Source of the DNA: Schistocephalus solidus | Lineage: Eukaryota > Platyhelminthes > Cestoda > Diphyllobothriidea > Diphyllobothriidae | Assembly (NCBI GenBank): GCA_017591395.1 | Contig: WEDG01000268.1 | Coordinates: 1 to 64,000 of the forward strand | Length of the DNA: 64,000 bases | Reading direction: 5' to 3' | The notes under the pieces: generated by a model | Seen by the model: only the letters and a program-made list of their open reading frames with translations | Database searches by the model: none | Told to the model about the DNA's origin: nothing | Part shown: positions 60,001 to 64,000 of the stretch, one piece after another | How the letters are laid out: each line of letters starts with the position of its first letter | How positions within the stretch are numbered: position 1 is the first letter of the stretch | Made by a program: the position numbers and the translations under genes

Positions 60001-60469
60001 AGGGTTAAGAGCTGTTCGTGAAGACTCACAAATGGGCCCAGGGCAGATTGCTAGTAATGTCATATGCCACGGGTTTGACCAGGGTCAGCTAATAAAGACA
60101 GGCTTAACGACTCATGGGCTGACTAATAACTAGCGTCCACTGCTTTTTTGAACGATATTCTGTTAACCTTTCTTTCATTTTAATTTTGCAGGTTGCCTTT
60201 TAAAGGTTTAAATTATATTTTGATAAATGTATCTTCACATTCTTTGGTGTTTCGGTTATACTTAAATTGATTTCGTGTTGCCTGCTGTCTGTGATGAGGT
60301 CAATCAGGCAATTCCATTTTGTTAAATTTTCTAAAGTATGCACTCGACGTTTTAATGGTCATAGGCATACTAGAAAACAAAATGCGTAAATGCATTTTTG
60401 GCATTTCTCGTTCACGGGGTGTGCCGTCCACCGCTTCCCTTAGTTCCATCCATAAAAGCCATATTACCA

Positions 60470-61090
60470 ACATACCCCTTATATAGTCATGCTTAAGTAA
60501 AGAAGAAGAAAAATGGTTGTTCATTTGCCGGAATGAGGGTTTTATTCGGCTGAGCTTTCGAACTCTACTGAAGTCCATCGTCAGAGATAAACAACGGCAA
60601 CAAATCGGGCAACAGTTTTAGGGGACACGGACCAGTCAGACCAGTGGCACCAGTTCGGATGTGACTGCGCAGGGCCCTGTATGCTGGCGTCAGATCGATA
60701 AATCGATTAACTGACTTATCATCGGACACTCAGGTTTCTATTAGTTCTTAGCTTGCCTTGCTTCTGGCATGGGTGAATACTTCGTGGCTGCGTAGTTAAA
60801 CTCATGACCCGTTTCGTAGTTGTGAGCAGCCACTTGTGATAAGCCATCACCCTATCTCACAAACAGTTTATGCTCGTGCATGCACGATCCAAGCGTACGT
60901 CCAGTCTGTCCTGTATAGTAATGTGAACAGTTTTGGCGCGGGATGCGATGCACTACTCCGATTGCTCATTAGGAGTTAACCTCTCCTTGATTCTCATGAC
61001 CCTGCTGCACATGGTTGCTTTGGGCCAGTGTTCAGTTCCGTCCCATAACAATGCGCTCGGTCGCTTCTGACACGTGCTTGATGCAGGGTG
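60470..61090 (-). pseudogene. PLE-3: GIY-YIG endonuclease relic of a Penelope-like element
   Basis: Minus-strand translation across frames: IKHVSEATERIV, then VMRIKERLTPNEQSG-like, VVHRIPRQNC, YYTGQTGRTLG, MHEHKLFVR, GLSQVAAHNYETGHEFNY, then SDDKSVNRFIDLTPAYRALR, ending at TAG 60,568-60,566. This is the linker plus GIY-YIG nuclease of a PLE, a lineage distinct from PLE-1 and PLE-2. The first zinc-type cysteine is changed (PRQNC against PCANC in PLE-1), and in-frame stops and frameshifts are present. RT is absent. A hammerhead-like motif overlaps its stop codon. Confidence 0.8.
60545..60592 (-). ncRNA. Hammerhead-like motif at the 3' end of PLE-3
   Basis: Minus strand: CTGACGA (60,584-60,578), then a hairpin GGACTT/GAGTTC, then GAAAGCTC (60,559-60,552). 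This matches the CUGANGA...GAAA core with a minimal stem III. A short stem I can be drawn (CT/AG and TTTAT/ATAAA across a loop). One unpaired base precedes stem II. PLE-1 and PLE-2 have CTGACGA plus a hairpin at the same place. Probably a decayed or divergent ribozyme. Confidence 0.45.
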
Positions 61091-61144
61091 TCAGAATGCA
61101 CACAAAACCATAGCTACTATAATAATAGGCAGATTATTATTGCC

Positions 61145-61300
61145 GTTAAGTTAAGGCTCAATGGTTAGAACGTTGGACTTCTGATCAACAGGTCGCGGGT
61201 TCGAGCCTCGGCTATGGCACAACCTGTGGTTATGTATGACTGACTGATGATGGCTAGTGAGCCAGAACTGGCCATTCCAGTCTCCCTTGCACTGTATGCC
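61145..61300 (+). repeat. tRNA-Arg(TCT)-like SINE head
   Basis: A box GGCTCAATGGTT (61,155-61,166), anticodon-loop-like CTTCTGA (61,178-61,184, anticodon TCT), and a perfect B box GGTTCGAGCC (61,198-61,207). The anticodon stem has mismatches and no good acceptor stem is seen, so it is a tRNA-derived SINE rather than a working tRNA. About 36 bp after the B box, CTGATGA (61,244) is followed by a perfect TGGCT-AGTG-AGCCA hairpin and GAAC. Confidence 0.65.
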
Positions 61301-61890
61301 CACCTAAACGGGACACGGGTAAAGGAATCACCACGTCAACTTAAAATATTTGGCCTTACGATAAATTTCAGGAAGCAAAAATAGACCGTGTCTTAATGCA
61401 AATACCAACCCTAACATAAAAATAAACTTTCACCCTTATTTTAACCATAAGACTACCCTAAATATATAGTCTACAGTTAACTCGATAATATACTTAACTG
61501 AATAATGACCCTAGCCCAAACTCTGACTTTTATCTCAAAACTTAACCTAATCCTAAACTTAACCCTTTCTCTCACGTTTATGCTTAATATAATTTCCTTG
61601 GAATTTAACTCAACGCCACAGTTATCGTGAACCGTTCCTTTTCCCATGTCCTATTTAGGCGTCAGTAGATGGCATCGTTGCCATCAATAGTTCTAGGAGG
61701 TATAACCCAACCATCGGTCAGTAACTGAGGTCTGGAGGTGACTGCTCGTTGTTTTTTGCGCGTGCGCCAGACTGATAGACCAATTGACTGATTTCTCATT
61801 CTAGGTCCAGGTTTAAAGCAAATGTTGACTTATTTGACTTTCGGTGTGGTTGCGACGGTAAAATAATGGAATGGGTAGGGATGCCTTGTA
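61300..61890 (+). repeat. Tandem repeat unit 1 (about 590 bp) with CCCTAA-like tract
   Basis: Shares with the next unit: GACACGGG; ACTTAAAATAT; TTACGATAAATTTCAGGAAG; the CCCTAA-rich tract with its tail (61,400-61,650); GGTCAGTAAC; and CAGGTCTGGAGGTGACTGCTC-like blocks. The offset between units is about 580-597 bp. The SINE head precedes only this first unit. Confidence 0.75.
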
Positions 61891-62440
61891 TGGCCGCCGA
61901 AACGCGACACAGGAATAAGAATCGCCCTGCCCACTTAAAATATGTGGGTTTACGATAAATTTCAGGAAGGGTAAATATACCCTTGTCGAACTCTAAGATA
62001 AAACTAAGCAGTCACCTTAATCTTAACTCTAACTACCACCCTAAACAAACACCTTAAAGTTAACAGAATAATAACCTTAATCATGATCCTAACCCCAACT
62101 CTGACCTTAATCTCAAACTTTTAACTAACCCTAAACTTAACCCTTACCCTCACGTTAATCCTAAATATAATTTCATTGGAAGGTAGCGCACCGCCACAAG
62201 CGTTGTGCGGTTCTTTACCCCGTATCTTTGTTTAGGCGGCCATACAGAACATCCTCACAAAGAATAGTTCTAGGAGACATAAGCCAACCAGCGGTCAGTA
62301 ACGCAGGTCTGGAGGTGACTGCTCAAGGCTCCGTGTGCCGGCACCAGACTGATAAACCAATTGACCAAGGTTCAGGATTCAGTCAATCGTCAACTTATGT
62401 TCCTTCAGGGGTGGTTGCGAGGGTAGTAGATGGTAGAGGC
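61891..62440 (+). repeat. Tandem repeat unit 2
   Basis: Second unit, with the same order of landmarks (GACACAGG; TTACGATAAATTTCAGGAAG at about 61,955; CCCTAA-like tract 61,985-62,215; GGTCTGGAGGTGACTGCTC at about 62,307). The ORF at 62,228-62,542 lies inside it and is probably not a gene. Confidence 0.75.
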
Positions 62441-63770
62441 ACTTGCACTATCTTCACCCCATCGCACAGCCAGCTTATATTCAGTTATGATCGATCCGAG
62501 CATGCTTTCCTACTGATCTGTGTAATGACAAGCGCAGTTTAGAAAGGGATAAGATTAACTTCACATAACTGCAGCCTGAGATTTAAATGGTTCTAGATTT
62601 GCGTAATTATTTACCGTATGGACAGCACAGATACTAGCTCAAATCACAGGCCTGCATGTGTCGGCGATCGTTTGCCGCTGTCTGATGCAGCTTCGAGGAC
62701 TTCGACTCATCAGGGTTCCCCGTGTGTTTTTCTCGAATATAAACTGCAGTTTTATCCAGGATTTGAACCTTCCTCTGAAGTAGCATTTTGGTCGGTGTGC
62801 AATTCCAACACCCAGTCCCAAAGCATTGTGTTTGGTCATCTTACTGTATGACAGTGCATGACATCAACCCTGATGGTGTTTCTGCTGCAGTATTTGGGGA
62901 GCAAATACGCAGGCATAGGCGTTTATAAAACAGTTTTGCCCCGGAAAATACTGTTTGTGCTCAGTTAATCTAGCATCGAGTTGCCACAGAAGTAACTAAT
63001 TGATAAAAACTGCAAGGCCTTGCCTGGGTATGTGGTAGAAACATGGTGGGAGGGCGAAATATTTTTGAGAACATTGTGCCTTTTACTGGACTTAGAGTAC
63101 ATATGAACAGAAAGGTTACTCAACTGTTTGGTTTCTTTGTCAGAAAATAAACCAGTAAGGCAACCAACGTCGCCGTGGGAAGTATTTTATAATTTTAAGG
63201 ATATTTACCTGCCAATTCAAAGGATCTCCTCAAGAACCAGGGTGTTCGATTTTCTGTAGGTCACATAACGAGTTTATAATCTAATTCCACGAAATTTATG
63301 CAGTTCAAGCAGGTAGTTTGAGCCAAGATTCCCTAGAAGGAACTCTCAGAAGTCGATAAATAGTTATCTCATGATGGCTGAAATGCTCATGACTTGCTGA
63401 GGTTTTGCTGAATTCCCACGCATAAAGTGGGCAGTAATACAACGAGTAATCATTTAATTGCCTACACTACTCGTTAACCGTATTGACCACCTCACCATAC
63501 AGCTTTGAACTTAAAGGTTTGGCATGTTGCCCACTAGTACCCAATTTTGCCTAAAATTTCCCTTTCCGTATGGGTAAATCGGGCTGCCCCGCTACTAAGC
63601 ACTCGTGGAACGACCAAATTGGCGTCTGCTTCCTTTGGATAACGTGGTACGCGATAGATCCCTCAGTTTGAACTTTTCTTAGCCTTCTCAAGTTCTCAGT
63701 AGCACAGGTGTGCCCCAGCCTAAAGGCCGTCTGCTTTAGTTCCCAGAAAACAGACAATGGTAAATAGTTT
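62441..63770. other. No recognisable gene
   Basis: Short ORFs only (for example 62,618-62,851, +). No domain or repeat recognised. Confidence 0.5.
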
Positions 63771-63779
63771 GGCTTACGG

Positions 63780-64000
63780 GTTTAGTTTGGGACTTCCACT
63801 ACCTGTTCGCCAGCATCAGTGCGATGGAATGTCAGATGGCTGACCAGGCCGATGTGCGATAGGGATGTGTGGCCGTAATGGGAAAAGATTGGTACGGAGT
63901 CGAATTTGTTGGTGGTGCAGTAGCTAATGACATAGCGAATGGGATTACGTCCGCGGCATTACTGATGCTGGTGATGATACTCGAAGGAATTTTTAAGTTG
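63780..64000 (-). pseudogene. Second zinc-finger tail of a non-LTR element, decayed, cut by window end
   Basis: Minus-strand translation contains SLSHIGLVSHLTFHRTDAGE followed by VPN and a stop, the counterpart of SRIGLVGHLRIHRTEAGE in the 39-kb copy. The zinc-binding cysteines before it are lost. An alternative frame gives Ala/Thr/Pro-rich text typical of the linker in these tails. The upstream part lies beyond base 64,000. Confidence 0.6.

Noticed and set aside
61155..61215. Functional tRNA-Arg(TCT) gene
   Set aside because: A and B boxes are good, but the anticodon stem has mismatches and no acceptor stem closes, so I call it a tRNA-derived SINE.
1..64000. CRISPR arrays, bacterial operons, phage or plasmid features
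   Set aside because: No short regularly spaced repeats with unique spacers and no prokaryotic gene organisation. The content is eukaryotic transposable elements.

Overview
This is eukaryotic, AT-rich, repeat-dominated DNA. I found no intact host gene. The content best fits a parasitic flatworm, probably a diphyllobothriidean-type tapeworm. The clues are several Penelope-like elements (PLEs) with GIY-YIG endonuclease domains, a BEL/Pao LTR retrotransposon, C2H2 zinc-finger tails of the kind I associate with tapeworm non-LTR retrotransposons, hammerhead-ribozyme repeats and long (TA)n tracts. The species assignment is inference from families; I could not search.

Bases 1-37,374 form one giant inverted repeat. 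The left arm (1-18,565) is mirrored by the right arm (18,713-37,374) around a 147-bp unique spacer. From the outside inward each arm holds: a telomere-like CCCTAA-rich tract; a (TA)n tract with a repeat called R3 here; a BEL/Pao element with both LTRs but an internally deleted gag-pol; three tRNA-like SINE fragments; a tandem R3 copy; a decayed PLE (PLE-4); a 232-bp tandem array with one hammerhead ribozyme per unit, between two (TA)n tracts; a PLE (PLE-1) preceded by an inverted truncated copy of its own 3' part; another (TA)n tract; and half of a head-to-head pair of RT-deleted PLEs (PLE-2) at the centre. The arms differ mainly by single-base indels. The one large break in symmetry is the PLE-1 reverse-transcriptase core, which lies on the + strand in both arms and has different 5' breakpoints in each.

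Bases 37,375-64,000 are single-copy in layout and gene-poor. They hold a fifth PLE RT fragment, the zinc-finger tail and probable 3' region of a non-LTR element (38.3-39.8 kb), more copies of that 3' region (45.8-46.8 kb), a small 12-bp minisatellite, a PLE-3 GIY-YIG relic with a hammerhead-like motif at its stop codon (60.5-61.1 kb), a tRNA-Arg-like SINE head, a roughly 590-bp tandem duplication containing CCCTAA-like tracts, and a second zinc-finger relic at the window end. Only a few short unrecognised ORFs could be host exons.

The most interesting content is the association of PLEs (RT plus GIY-YIG endonuclease) with small hammerhead-ribozyme tandem repeats resembling retrozymes, all anchored in (TA)n tracts. 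The PLE machinery is a plausible mobiliser of the ribozyme repeats. The palindrome must be validated before copy numbers are believed, because it may be an assembly or library artefact.
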